Below, one piece after another: positions 48,709-60,947 of a stretch of 64,000 nt of DNA (the stretch's first letter is position 1; each line of letters begins with the position of its first letter). Where the stretch lies: positions 992,001-1,056,000 of the forward strand of contig CM035313.1 in the NCBI GenBank assembly GCA_002900995.3, given 5' to 3'. The stretch comes from Ganoderma boninense. Its lineage: Eukaryota; Basidiomycota; Agaricomycetes; Polyporales; Polyporaceae. The notes beneath the pieces were generated by a model. The model had not been told where the DNA came from. It saw nothing but the letters and a program-made list of their open reading frames with translations, and searched no databases. Made by a program: the position numbers and the translations under genes.

Positions 48709-49391
48709 GCTTGCGAGGGCTTTGTTGCCTTGTATGCTAAGAAGATCCCGCGACGTGCTAGTCCACTGCACGGTTGTCTCAACGAGCGGGGGCGACCGGG
48801 CCAGGTGGGTGCTGGGCAGCTCTAGACATATTAATTTCGGCCCTGTGCTCGTTGTAATGGGGGAATGTATATACTGCTTTGGATGGCACTTACAAATGAC
48901 AGGACATCTGAAGGCTGTTATGTTCGTGTGCAATGTCGGCAGTGGAAATAGACTTCCTGGGTGCACCTTCTCCGAGTCAGTGTGGTTGCGTCCACCATTC
49001 GATATTCCTGTGCATGATGTGGGGTTTTCCAGGTTCCTCGTTCCCGTTCGTCAACACGATTAGATCGTGATATACCGTGAAATATTACCCACTGTCGCGC
49101 GGAAGTGGATGCAAGGAGCGTAGGGTGCGAGGATTTGTGTGGCCTAATGTGGTATCCACATTATGTAATGCGGGGTGGATGGCATAAGATCCGGATCTGA
49201 GTAAATGGTTGCGGGTTTGAGTTAGACGCGGGGGTGGGCAGGTGGTGGTCGGCGACGGTTCGGCGACTCGTGTCAGGGTAAGTTGTGGTCCTGAACATGG
49301 CACATCGCGCCCGTTCTCTCGTACTAATACACGCCCCTCTCCAAACCTGGTACGTCCCCCATTCCCCCTCTTCTTCCTCACTCTGAACCGC
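48709..49391. other. Intergenic DNA before F-box paralogue D
   Basis: About 680 bp; no gene seen. The F-box frame is open upstream of its chosen start to 49242. Confidence 0.4.
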
Positions 49392-52089
49392 ATGCGACAA
49401 TCAGCCCAGCCCTCCCTCGATGTCGGCCTTCTCATCGACAGTCATCTGGCCCCACGATATGGCCTATGTAACCCAGCAAGCGAGGAGAGTCCCTCTCACG
49501 AGAGAAGTGCGGCCCTACTTCTCGGTGGCCGTCGCCATCTTCGGGGCCGTAGAGGTGGACTGAAGGATATGCCCGAGATGCCACTGGATATCCTCTTCGA
49601 GGTGTGTTTCACGCTCTTGACGCATACAAGTACCTTCTCATGCGCAGGCGGGAACGAACCTCGCAATATCGGTCAGATCTTCGCCTTTCTTCACCCCCGA
49701 GACCTCCTCAACCTCGCCCGGGCGACAAGGGAGTTCCGCGCGCTCCTCATGAACCGTCAGTCGGCTCGTTTCTGGAGAGAAGCTAGACAGCAAGTCGAGG
49801 GTTTACCCGATCTTCCATCGTACCTGAGCGAGCCTGCATATACAAACCTCCTCTTCTTTCCACACTGCCATGTGAGTTTTACTCCGTCCTCCGATTTGGT
49901 TGTCCCCACACCCCGGAATTTTACATACATTCGCTGCAGAACTGCTTGAAACCCAACGTCCACAATGTCCTATGGACGTTCTCCGCCCGCTATTGCGATC
50001 CATGCCAGGGAATTATGTGAATATATGCGCATTGTGATCCTTCCCGATGCTTACCCGCGACCCCTGCGATTAGGTTCATGGACCAGAGGGACGTGTCCAC
50101 ACTTCTGGTGGAAGCATTCGATCATGCGTCATTTCTGTATGTGAACTCTAAATTCAAGTACGTCGCCTAATCTCCGCGGATATTCATGCCCTGATGTGAT
50201 CTCCTGTCCTTAGTTCTGGTCGCTTTTCGGGATTGAAGTACCACAAGCCTGAGATCGATCACATCAAACGGAAATGGGCAACCCTCGAGTATAATGATGA
50301 AAAAGCAAGATTTAGGGAAGAAAGGAAGGCTTTCATCACTGAGTGCCAACAGGTGCGAATGAATCATTTTTACTACGCTGCTACGCCGCTGAGACACGGA
50401 GGGTGTTTTAGTTCTCTAGGCAGGCGTCGGAGTGGCAAACTACTTGCAAGATTCAGCGATCCCGGGAGGGACACAAGCTCAAAAATGAACGTTTTGAGGC
50501 GTATGTGCTTTCTACTAGGTTATTAGTAAATATATTAAATATATTAACCGCGCACGGGCAGAGTCAAGGAGAAACTCCGGGAGGAGGGCTTCGGGGAGGT
50601 ATTGAACCGCATGCGCGTTACCGATATCTTTCGCCTCAAGAAGCTGGGTCCAGTGAACAGACCATCTAAATTGACCGAAAAAGGTACACTGTTATACCGT
50701 CGGCTTGTCGTCGATCCACTCATCCATCGTATAGGGTGGAAGAGTATTCGCCCATCCGTCATCCAGTTCATCGTGCCCTTGCTCGAGAAGTACCGCCAGG
50801 AACTGAAAGATCAGACAACTCAAGCACGAATCTGGTACCTCAGGAAAGCACTAGATATACGTCAGTCCAATGGGGCGTGCCGTACCGCCGAGTCGGACCG
50901 TGAGCCGGGCTTCTTCGAACTCGCCATGATGCCTGCGTTCCAGGCGCTGCTCCGGGACGAATCCACCGACGCGAGGGATGAGGTTATTGCCGCAAAACTC
51001 GACATACATGGCCTCATTGAAACCTGGACCAACTACTACAGGGGTGTCTTCGCCGAGCTCGCGTTGCTCGGCCTAGGCGAGTCCTCCACTACCCTAGACC
51101 TAGCTAATCTGCTTGACCTTGCAATCGTGCACTTTACGTGCACACGGTGTCAACGGCGGCAGCTGCGTTGGCCGCACGTCCTTTCTCACCGCTGCTTCCG
51201 CGACAAGTCCACATCTCTGGCGCATTACGTCGGATCCTATCGCTCCTTCCTGGACGCCACGCGTTCCAACCACGACGCGCCATACCGTGGCGAGGAGCTC
51301 GCGAACTTCGACGATCATCTCGAAGTCGTACGGGATATCATAATGCTGGCTGGGCTCGCACCAGACAGTGCGACATACGCAGACATGGACGCCAGCGGCG
51401 CACGATTCTTCTGCAGGGGCTGTCCGATATCCACCAAAAAGATGGCTTATGACTGGCAAGCCGCGGTACGCACACACGATGCATGCTGCGTCGCGAACGC
51501 GCCTTCAACTGACTGAACTGATACTGTTCACGGCCGTCCATGCTCGCCAGATCCGGCATGCCGCTATCATGCACTCGACGGGTGGCGGAGTTCCCGGGCC
51601 CGTTTGGGAGCTCCTCCCCCTCGGTCAGGCGGCTGTAGTCCGGGACTTCGAGTGGTCGCTCCAGTCACGCATCAGCAGGCTCTCCGAGCTCGAGAAGAAC
51701 CCGCTGAACGTGTTTGGCTGTGCGCTGTGCCCCTGGCACGGGGACATCCTCAGTGTCAAGGCCCATCTGCGCTTCGCGTAAGTCGTCCGCGTCTCGGCTC
51801 GTGCCATGCAATGTATACAGTACATGCTGACCGTGTGTGTTTTATTTGGCTTGCGCTTGGGTGCTGGGTGCTGGGTGCTGGGTGCTGGGTTGGGTTGTGG
51901 GTGCGGCGACGGTGGTGCAGCCATACCCTGTGGGCAGAGCACCATCTCTGGAGCAACGGGCTGTATCTGCACGAGGACTCGAAGTCGTGTGGGATGCCGA
52001 CGGTGTGGATGTACCCTTCGGAGGCGCCTCGGCCGGACGATGTCTGGGAGGACTTGTGCGCGGGCCGGGGGTTTTTGTGGCCGTATTGA
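49392..52089 (+). CDS. F-box / C2H2-finger protein, paralogue D
   Basis: Ten exons (49392-49601, 49677-49871, 49940-50016, 50074-50157, 50214-50352, 50424-50500, 50562-50683, 50735-51465, 51551-51777, 51921-52089) give 676 aa. The F-box is MPEMPLDILFE plus IFAFLHPRDLLNLARAT, then NCLKPN...YCDPCQG, coils ending RKAFITECQQ, the helical domain, CTRCQRRQLRWPHVLSHRC, ARFFCRGCP, a C2H2 finger (CALC, then AHLRFAH) and the tail GLYLHEDSK...MYPSEAP. Exons 2, 3 and 9 are 195, 77 and 227 bp, the same as in the split copy and paralogue C. Intron 9 contains a short 7-bp tandem repeat. It is the closest visible relative of the transposon-split gene. The ATG at 49242 is an alternative start. Confidence 0.86.
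51858..51892. repeat. 7-bp tandem repeat in intron 9 of paralogue D
   Basis: GGGTGCT is repeated four times and followed by a degenerate copy, within the intron 51778-51920, which is longer than the other introns of the gene. Confidence 0.8.
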
Positions 52090-53052
52090 TGAATGGGCTC
52101 GCTCCGCGGTGGTTTCTCTTTTTTGCTGTGTTGGTAAGTTTGGAGTCCTCGTTCTTGTGTAGGATTGCCACGTTGGCGTGGCTGAGCCGTTGTGATGCTC
52201 TCATGTATGAGTTGCTAGCGGTGTGCTTCGTGGCTTGTATATTAGCATGTATTGTAAGGGCCGCTGTACTGCTTGTGTGCTCGAACAGAGGCCGAATTCT
52301 AGAGTTGGTGCACAGACAATAATAACGGGAAATACATTCATGTTGCATGTGATCGGGCGTGTTCGGCTGTGAATATTTGAATGACCAATTGTTTCACGTC
52401 TATGGCTGCGAGTCGAACGACCTCATTCACTGTTTGCACCGCCATTACTTATCTGAGTCACCGTGGCTCCCTGATTTCAAAGTTTTACCGACAGTGAGCC
52501 CCAGAACACGGAAATACAGGCATGTTTGCAAGTTGACAATGAATGCTCGGCCCGGCAGACGGACCGCGATCCGTCGACGTCATCTGAGATAAACACTTTG
52601 TCAGCACTGCGTGCACTGCTTTTTCGTACCGAATAATCTCATCCTCAGCCTCACTCGACCGATCTCGAACGTGCGACGCTGCATCCGGGCCAGCCATGTA
52701 CAGCCCGAAAATACTCACTGTGATCCAATCCTTTCTTTCATTGCGTCCGTAATTCCCAACCAGTGGAAGACATCCAGCCAATTATATCAATACCAATAAC
52801 GTCAACCTTGGCAGAAGGTGGCGCCGCTCCCAAGACTGCATTTTGTTTCTGACATCATAGCAACTTGCAATCTAGGCTTGCAAAGTTGATCTAAGTTTAT
52901 CAACTTTGGATGACCGTCCAGATCTTTAACACGGTCGTCCAGGAGCAGTCAATCAGCATCCGTCGACTCCTGTTTCCAAATCATCAAGCAACGATTAAGT
53001 CCACCCGCATACTCTCCTCTTCCACCTTCATACAACTGCTGCCCTCTCTACA
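52090..53052. other. Intergenic DNA upstream of the NmrA-like gene
   Basis: About 960 bp, no supported gene; contains the palindrome listed separately. Confidence 0.4.
52881..52908. promoter_or_regulatory. 10-bp perfect inverted repeat upstream of NmrA-like gene
   Basis: CAAAGTTGAT, an 8-base spacer, then ATCAACTTTG, about 145 bp before the ATG at 53053. It may be a dimeric regulator site or a chance palindrome. Confidence 0.35.
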
Positions 53053-54217
53053 ATGGAATCCTCCAACTTGGGCAACGTCAAAGCGACTGCCGTCATCCTC
53101 GGTGGTACCGGAGAAATCGGCATGCTTCGTCCTCGCTTATACTGTACTCCTTGTCGAGCACTGAAACTCTGTTTGCGTTGAATGCAGGAACACACATCAG
53201 CAAGATCTTCCTGACCGAGTTCCGCTCTGCCTTCCCCACCGTCCGCATCACCACTCGCGACCCCGACGAGCCCAAGGCTCGCGAACTCGCAGAGCTCGGT
53301 GCCGACCTGCATCGTCTTAGCGAGCCTGTCGAGGACGTCTTCTCAGGGGCCGATGTCGTCATCGACGCGTTGCCCACCCAGGTCGCAGGCGACTACAGGG
53401 AGCGCATCCCCGGCGCACTCGTCCGCGAGAACGTCAAGGTATACTTCCTGAGCGAGTACGGAATGTGCGTGTCTATATTATTTTGCATCGTCCCGAATAT
53501 TTACTGCGGATGCGACAGCGACTACCGCATCACCGACTTCGAGGGGTACGATCATGTCGAATGGATTACGAAGCGCAAGATCGCCGCCGCGACGTATGCC
53601 GCTATACAGGGAAAGGTGAAGGTCGTCGAGCTCGTCACCGGCATATTCCACAGCTGGGTTTTCCGGCCCGAACGTACGTCTCACCCCCCGCTGGTACGCC
53701 TCTGATAAAATAACGACCCAAGCGCGACGCAGTGGGTATTGACATCAAGAAGAATGTCTATACGCCTGTCGGCCCCGGGACCCTACGATTCGCCACGACG
53801 GCCAAAAGCGATATTGGCCGCTCCGTCGCGCGACTCTCAATTATCGCGCTTGACCCCGCTACAGCAGCGGCGGTCCCGAGCAAGCTCCACATCGCGGGGC
53901 ACAATGTGAGCTACGACGAGATCCGGGATATCGTCGCGCGTGTGAGAGGCTTGCCGAAGGGTACCATTCGGAGCAGGGATTTGAAGACGGAGAAGGAGAA
54001 CCTCAGCAAGCACCCGAGTGACAACGTTTTGGACTACATCGCGTGGGTGCACTGGCGTGCTGGGATGGTGAGTGAGACTTACGGCTTGCTCTGCAGAATT
54101 GTCATTGGCGAGGGCAAGGCAGACTTCAGCGACAACTCGAACGACCTTGTCAACCCGGGCCGGCGGTTCTGGGAGTGGCGGACCATCGAGGATGAGCTGC
54201 GTCACCCGGAGCACTGA
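53053..54217 (+). CDS. NmrA-like / isoflavone-reductase-like protein
   Basis: Four exons (53053-53119, 53188-53464, 53519-53673, 53733-54217) give 327 aa. The N-terminal Rossmann glycine motif is VILGGTGEIG, followed by HISKIFLTEF, RITTRDPDEPKARELAELGA and DVVIDALPTQV. An EYG segment and WITKRKIAAA with the expected lysine follow, then GHNVSYDEIRDIVARV. This is the atypical SDR group that binds NAD(P)H and acts as redox sensor or reductase. Intron 1 appears to start with GC (53120) so that GTGEIG joins THISK without extra residues; a GT donor at 53129 would insert three. Substrate unknown, cytosolic. Confidence 0.87.
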
Positions 54218-54398
54218 GCTGTCGCCTCAGTTGTGACTGACATGCCAGGATTCAATACAAAGCAGAAACATAACGTTAAGATAAGGCGCATATAGACGTC
54301 GCTTCCGCAATATTTCGGACAATAATCATCCGCACCCGTCCAGTACCTCGCGGTCTGCCACGGTGGTCCGTAGGCTCTCCTCGCATTCCTGGCAGCCG

Positions 54399-55661
54399 TC
54401 ATACGCCTTGCATCCTCCGCGCCGAGAACCTGTGCATGGGGTGGGGTCCGTCAATATGCCCCGCAAAGCCCGAACAGAGAGGAGACGTACCATCTCCGGA
54501 TGACGTCTATGGGGACACCGATCTCCCTGCCGAGCCTATAAATCTCGTCTTGCTCTGGGTAACCACGCTTCCGGTAAGACTTCTCGAGCACCTGTGTTTG
54601 CCAGTCTTGGAGCACCCTCGTCCCTTCGCAAGGCCACAGCGCCTTGACGATGCCCGAATCATCTCTCCTAGGACGAGTAGTAGAACCCTCGGCGGCGCGG
54701 ATAGAGTGACGGACGTCCGCAGTCTGGACGTCCGCAGCCTGGGCGGGCTCGGCAACTTCGTCGGCCACCCCGCAGCTGTTGGTTTTCTGTAGGGGGAGGG
54801 GGGTCAGTCGGTCCGCCGTCCCAACCCCGTACGACGACAACGACTCGGACACCAAGGACACAGACGTACCTGGTGCACCTTCACCTCGCGCGGCGTGGCG
54901 TACGCGCTCCCGCACCCGGGGGTCGGGCAGCAGACCAGCGTCCCGGCCTTGTGCGCGGCGTCGTGCTCGCTCAGGAGGGCCTTGCTCCTGAACCTGCGCG
55001 GGCAGAAGTCGCACTTCGGCCAGTAGCGCACCGTGGGTTGCTTCGGCTTCGCGGGAGAGTCTTCACGTTCCTCTGTCGCTGTCACGCTCACCGTGCGTTG
55101 TGAGCCTGAGCCTTCAGCGCCAGCTTCAGCTTCCGCGGTCTGCCGGTGGGCGCTCGTTGGGGTTCGGTGGTTGGGGTTGACGGTGGGCGCTGGGGGGTGC
55201 AGAGCTGAACGAGTCGGCCTGGGAGCCGCAGCGATGGGCGTCGGGGGGTGCAGACCCGACAGAGTTGGCCTGGGAGCCGCAGCGATTGGGGGCAGCGCGA
55301 ACGCCGGGTTGAAATAGCGCATGGCCTGGATTTCCCGGCAGTGTGTCTGCGAGAATGCGTTGGGGTCTGCCATCAGCGGCAGCGACAGACGCAGAGGAAT
55401 CAAGAAGCAAGAGAATAAGCAAAGCTGGAGAAGGAATCGCACCTGGTGGCTCTGCAACTCAACCCTGGACGTGTAACTTGTGCCGCACTGGGGGATGCAC
55501 CAGTGCATTATATGGCCCGTCCGGTGCGCGTTGCGGTGGTTCTCCAGATGCCGCCAGCTTTTGAACATGCGGCAGCACTGGTCGCATCCCAGTGGTATGA
55601 GTTCGAAAGGAATAGGAGAGTGGTCATCGCCGTCATCCGAGAAGTTCGCGTCCGCGTCCAT
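54399..55661 (-). CDS. C2H2 zinc-finger protein with C-terminal homeodomain-like helix
   Basis: Four exons in transcription order (55443-55661, 54870-55346, 54491-54786, 54399-54429) give 340 aa. Fingers: CDQCCRMFKSWRHLENHRNAH near residue 26, then CIPQCGTSYTSRVELQSH. A Pro/Ala-rich repeat follows (two copies of PIAAAPRPT). A second finger pair is CDFCPRRFRSKALLSEHDAAH plus CPTPGCGSAYATPREVKVHQ. The last 60 residues contain LQDWQTQVLEKSYRKRGYP, DEIYRLGREIGVP and VIRRWFSARRM, the helix pattern of a homeodomain ending right after the WFxxRR helix. It is a probable nuclear transcription factor combining two DNA-binding classes; targets unknown. The first intron is in frame, so retention would also give a protein. 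Confidence 0.75.
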
Positions 55662-56413
55662 GGTTTGGGTGGTTAGAGATGGAGCAACCTGGGTGGGCTC
55701 TCCACTTAATTTGTTGCTTGGTCTCTTGCTCTGTTTCCTAGTATCTGAAATGGTGGGCTGCTAGGGTACAGGCTGGCGTTGTGGAGGTGGAGGTGTCGGA
55801 CACGGGAAGCGACAAGTACCACGGGGCGCGAGAGCCAGAACAAGTTCGAGGTGCGAAAAGCGCCCATGTTCACGGTTGTTTTATACCTCCGAGTCTACGC
55901 AGCGCGGGGAAAACCTTTCAGAGCGCACAATTAGACATGCTGATGAAAAACAAAAACATACATTGAGCGGGACGCTTGAGCACAATGGCTAGTGATCAAA
56001 TGGCCACCTACCTAAGAAGCGCCTCGCTTTGTTCCTTCGTGTATATGCGCTTTGCCTACTGTAGTGGAGCCGCCTAACTTCATCAGCATTTCTGTTTCCC
56101 GCTTTGGTGGTCGTTGTTTTTTTCGCACTTTGGCTGCACCCCACAGAGAATGCAAAACCGCCGCCAGTTTAAGGCTCAACGCTTCTCCATGCTCGTGCTT
56201 TCGTATGGTCGGTGTCGCAACTCCTGGCTTCATTCAAGGCCTCTATTGAACGACCTGTCAAGCCTCGTTAGGCCAAGGGGCAGAGACCACTGAACACTTG
56301 CAAATCACCAGGACTTCATGAGACTGGAACACGACCGACATATTAATGACATCTATGAGCATATACACGACAGGACGAACGACGCGACCCTCTCCCTCCC
56401 CCCAAAGCACAAT
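55662..56413. other. Intergenic DNA
   Basis: About 750 bp between two minus-strand genes; no gene seen. Confidence 0.4.
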
Positions 56414-57053
56414 TCAGTGGGAAGTAATGGAGGTCTGTTTGTGCATCCCCTACAATGCAAGAGACTAAGTACACCTGCTGTGAAATTGCGGCAACGCACT
56501 AGCAGATTTCATACCTGAAGCTCTTTGAAGACAGAATCGCGTCCGAATGCCAGCTGACAATAGGCGCATTTGATGGCGAGCCGCACCTTCTCAGTCTCTC
56601 CAGCCACTTTAAATGCCTCGTCTCGCATGTGGGATTCATGATGTTGGGTCAGGCGTTGAGTCGCTGCGACATGGGCTTGCGAACAATTAGAACCGCCCAG
56701 AAACGAAACGGACCTGATATAAGCGTCCTGTGTTCAGTGTACTCACCAGTATTGGCGTCGGCTTGAGGCGTTTTTGAAGCCACCGGGCTTGCGGGTATGA
56801 ATGCGAGCGAGGCGGCCGCGGGCGGATTTTGTCGAGCGGCGGAGAGGCGAGCCCGCTTCGCTCTCCTGAGGTGATCTTCAGTGCTCATCGTGAGAGTGCC
56901 ATACGATTCCAGCTCGAAGGCTTGACACGAGTCATGTCGCTGAATGTAACCACCGTAGCCAGTGTCGTGGAAGTCCTTGGAGAAGCAGAGTGCTCCAGCG
57001 TCGTCGTCAGCGAAGCTTACAAGGTTCTCGGTGGCGTATGGGCTGCGGTACAT
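56414..57053 (-). CDS. Small zinc-finger-like hypothetical protein
   Basis: Three exons in transcription order (56747-57053, 56515-56675, 56414-56449) give 167 aa. The N-terminal half has no known domain (MYRSPYATENLVSFADDDAG). A basic run (RRAKRARLSAARQ) resembles a nuclear signal. The second exon ends KCAYCQLAFGRDSVFKELQ, a C-x2-C zinc-finger start; the third adds GMHKQTSITSH, providing candidate histidines. The splice sites are standard, but support is moderate because the family is not recognised. Could be a decayed C2H2 gene. Confidence 0.5.
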
Positions 57054-60000
57054 GTCGATTTGAGTGGAGGTAGGTTGATCGCCGTGCACTGGATGTTTTC
57101 TTTGGTGGACGTAGGTTCAGCGTGCAGACGTTTTCAGTGGAGCAGTGAAGGGGGGAGATGTGCCGCCAGTTTTCAACCCTCTGGTTTGAACCACGTGAAG
57201 TTCACAACTAATAACCCAAATCTGTCAGAGTCCATAAACAGAGTACAATGGTGAGAGACGCTTGCCCGGATATTTATTTGTTGGGTGGCCCTGGCCATAT
57301 CGTTATGACAACGCCGAGTCTCGATGACCCGTAAAGTCGGTGTAGTAAGTCAAACAAAAAGGATCAGTAGAAACGGACAATAAGCGTTATGGATGATAAA
57401 TTGTCGGCCCGTCGGGCCAATGCAGCGAAGCGCTATGACGACACGGTGCATGCCCACGAAAGCGCGTCCGCTCCGAGGATGTCCAAGTTGCCAGTTGGGT
57501 TCAGGCCAAAGCTGAAGAGGACCCTCGAGATCGCCTATCAGTGCGGTGCCGTCAACACCATACACAATTATTCGTGCACAAAGCGATTAAATAAATGGAC
57601 ATCCAGCAGATAACAAGGCCGCTGCAAAAACGGTCATCGCGTCTTTCCCCAAGCCACAGCTGGGGTAGCAAACGCCAGAGACACGCGAACCACACACGAT
57701 CCAGGCCCAGGAGCTACCCTCCGCGCCTCCAGAAATTTATTGCCTCGCACCGTGCACGACCCCTGTTGGCGAACCACTGAGAGAATGGGGTCACATACAG
57801 TGGGTGGGCTATTTCTGCAGCGCGCAAGAGCCCACTGGCAGAGCGAAGGCCCGAAGGTGACGATCGTACTGAATATGTGTATCGGCCGACGTGTCGACGA
57901 AAACCTATAGCATTATGTCGCAGGGGCTGGATGCGGACTACACAACGATGCGTGGATCATAATGTAGCGCACCCAATCCTCATCGATACAGTATATTGAC
58001 GATACTCCCTGGAGTCTGCATTAGCACAGCCGATCGCGGTACGATGGCCGGGTCTCCTCGGCCCCGCATGTCCACCCAGCGCTCGTCCGACCGCAGATAG
58101 CAGAGGCCTCATAGGGTCCGACGCACGCTAACCCCATCCTCTAAGCAGCCCTCGAGAAACCTTCTCTCCGACCCGAAGTCGGCGGAGAGGTTCATCAGCC
58201 CGATGCGAGCGGGTGGCGGATACTCAGATACTCAGACCTGTGCGATAACGTGAGGACCCATTAATGGACACCTGAACAGGGTGCAAGCCAAGTCCAAGGG
58301 GGCGAGAAGACGGCTATGGGAACGTACGGAGGATACGATCGAGGCACCGCCGGGCCAAGGGGCCAAGCCCACCGCTGCAGCACACTCCCGGGGGCAGAGT
58401 GTGGCCAAGGCTTCCCACCGCCCTCATAGGGTGATTAAGCTCTGGTGTGCAGCGTACGGCATATGGGACATCTTGCTCACCTGGACTGTTGGCCTGCCCT
58501 GGAGTGGGACGCTTTTTTTCGCTCAGCCCCCAAGCGCGAACGACGACCAACCACACGATGGCAGCGCGACCGCGTCCAATGCACGTCCAAGAACCAGCAC
58601 CAGGAGGAACCGAAGCGATCTGCACCGGCGCGATGGTTGCGAGCTATATATGCGCATACTTCCACCGACGCAGGACCAGGACCGGCTGCCCGAGGGTGGT
58701 CTGCTCGGGTGGCAGGGTGCTGTGGCGACTGGCCAGTGTCGCGTTCGCCGGCGGGCTACAATGGACCCAAAACGATATCGCGCCTTCGGCCGATTGGGCA
58801 GAACCTTCGCGAAAGATAGAAGCGAGTGCGAAGAAGGACGACGGTGCCGGGTCTGCATAGCTGGTGCCGGGATTCGTCATTTGTGGACGCCAGAGCGTCG
58901 AGTGCGAAGAAAAACTTACGCCACCGCGCCCCCTCCCGGCCGGTGTCTGCAACCACCGATAATAGGGTCTGCGGTCCGGGGGGGGGCGTCGATTCCCATC
59001 CTCCTGGGGGTTCTGCGCCACACGGAGAGTTTCGAGCAAGGCACGAGCGTATAGTTAAAATCCCCGCATGGCGCCCGCATGCCGGTGCGAAGCGCGGGCG
59101 GGAGAATTCGAAGCTGGCGGAAATGTGGCCGTGTGGCCGGGAAGGATTTGTGCTCGCAAGCCGGAGCGGCATTGAATACAGGATTGCCCCGCGAGGCACG
59201 TCCGAGAGAGAAGTCTCCGGTCCGCAGACGGGGAGAGAGTGCAGCAGAGGACGGAACGGAGGATGTGTGCGGGAGTCCGAAGGGCCCCTCGACGCGAAGA
59301 GGATCCATGCAGCTGTGGACGAGAGGCGACACACCTGACGCAGGGACGCGAATTCGATGCAATGCCACCACGCGTCCGCCGACAGTGCTTCCCGGGGGAG
59401 CGTCTCGGGCGCAGAGACTGCCGGGACGACGACGAAAACCACCGGTGACACAAGTCTACGTAACGGATTCAAAGCGTTTTTGCCGTGGGCGGTAGCGCGG
59501 CTGACAGCCTGTCTGAGTTTGCTCACCTCCCATGGCCATCGTCATGGACCCGACTCGGACTCGTTCTAACCCCGCTGGCAGTTCTCCGCAGTCACTCCCG
59601 CACCATGTTTGACCACCGCTTTCCGCCGAGCATCCACGTCGCGCAAACACATCCGACCCGTGGCGCTCGTTGCAAGGAAACTCACCTCCTCTGAGACCGA
59701 TACGTACAGGTGACGGGACAAGCCAATTGCAGGGCTCTCCGCGGCTGTTCCGTTGGACCTAAGCATTCAGTGCGCCCACCCTAAATTTTCGTATCGTCGC
59801 GTCGTGCACGGAGAGAGGACGTCATCGCGCCCTGGGGATGGAAACCCGTCGGAGCATAGCATATTGGGGGGCCGGGCTCCCATGAACGCGGCATGTCGTA
59901 TTGAACGCAGAAGGCTGGCAAGTCAGGGCATGCGAGCAAGGCAGGGACAAGGGAAGTCGAGAATGCCCGAGAGTGATATTCGAGAGCGACATGAGGCGGC

Positions 60001-60947
60001 GACGCGAGGACGACAACGACGACAACGACGAGGTCCGAAGCTAAGACGCACGCCGCCCGAATGCGCCCGTTCCGTCGCCCACCGCGGTCACGTGCTACCT
60101 GTCACCTCGCGTCGAGCATCCCGAGACTCCCGAATGACGTGCAGGGTGAGGCGACGGCTTCCCTAAACGTTCCGTAAAACCTTTCAGAGAATTCATTCCA
60201 TTCATTTGCGCGGACGGGAAGAGTCATGCGGGAACTGATGCCAATTTACTAGTAGCCAATGATTGCTACTTACTACGTCATAATGCAATTACTGTCGTTG
60301 TAAGTTATTATTGAAGTGAGGTGCTGATGGATACGCGCATCTCGTAATTGGGATTCAGTAGTAACGGTATGGGTAGAGTGGAGGATGGCGCAAAGGCCTG
60401 TCATACTCAGAGTGCGAGTCGCAGGACAGCTGATAGTGCCGGCTCATGATATATGTATGGTATGGACAGGTATAGACATGGTAGTTGTTGAGAGACTACG
60501 TGCGTGGTATGAGTACATACAACCAGAGAGAAGACAACAACAATGAGATGGGTGACGATGAGTAAGAGTCTATGTTCTTTGAAATGCTGAGTCTAGTTGT
60601 GCCGTACTTACTTTTCGTGGATTCGAGAGACACGGATGCGTGAGCGGGGCAGTCTAAATACGGGGTACAGTATATATCTCGTAAACTTCATAAATAGTCC
60701 CGAGTCCATCCGGACACCATGGGGACGACGATGACGATGAGGAGGAGTTGCTGTGGTTGGAGGGTCCAGAAGGAAACAACTCGGGGGAGATCCAGGGAGG
60801 AAACGGCTTTGCTGATGCGGAACGCGGAAACCCAGATGAAGATGACGGCAGCCAGGGAGCCAGGACAGCCAGAGACGCAGAGAGAGGAACCCAAACAATA
60901 ATGATAGGTACACAGCAGCGGGGGACCCGAGGCTCATCCCTCAGGCC
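57054..60947. other. 3.9-kb stretch without a supported gene
   Basis: Several ORFs over 100 codons overlap here on both strands, notably at 58281-59526, but none shows a domain, splice structure or consistent frame. They reflect low stop density. No tRNA or rRNA pattern is seen. It could be decayed repeat DNA. Confidence 0.45.

Noticed and set aside
54070..54098. A 29-bp intron in the last exon of the NmrA-like gene
   Set aside because: GT and AG are present but the length is too short for splicing and removal breaks the frame; the unspliced sequence is family-like.
58281..59526. A gene of about 250 codons on either strand
   Set aside because: Both strands are open, no conserved motif is visible, and neither has a credible intron pattern or promoter.
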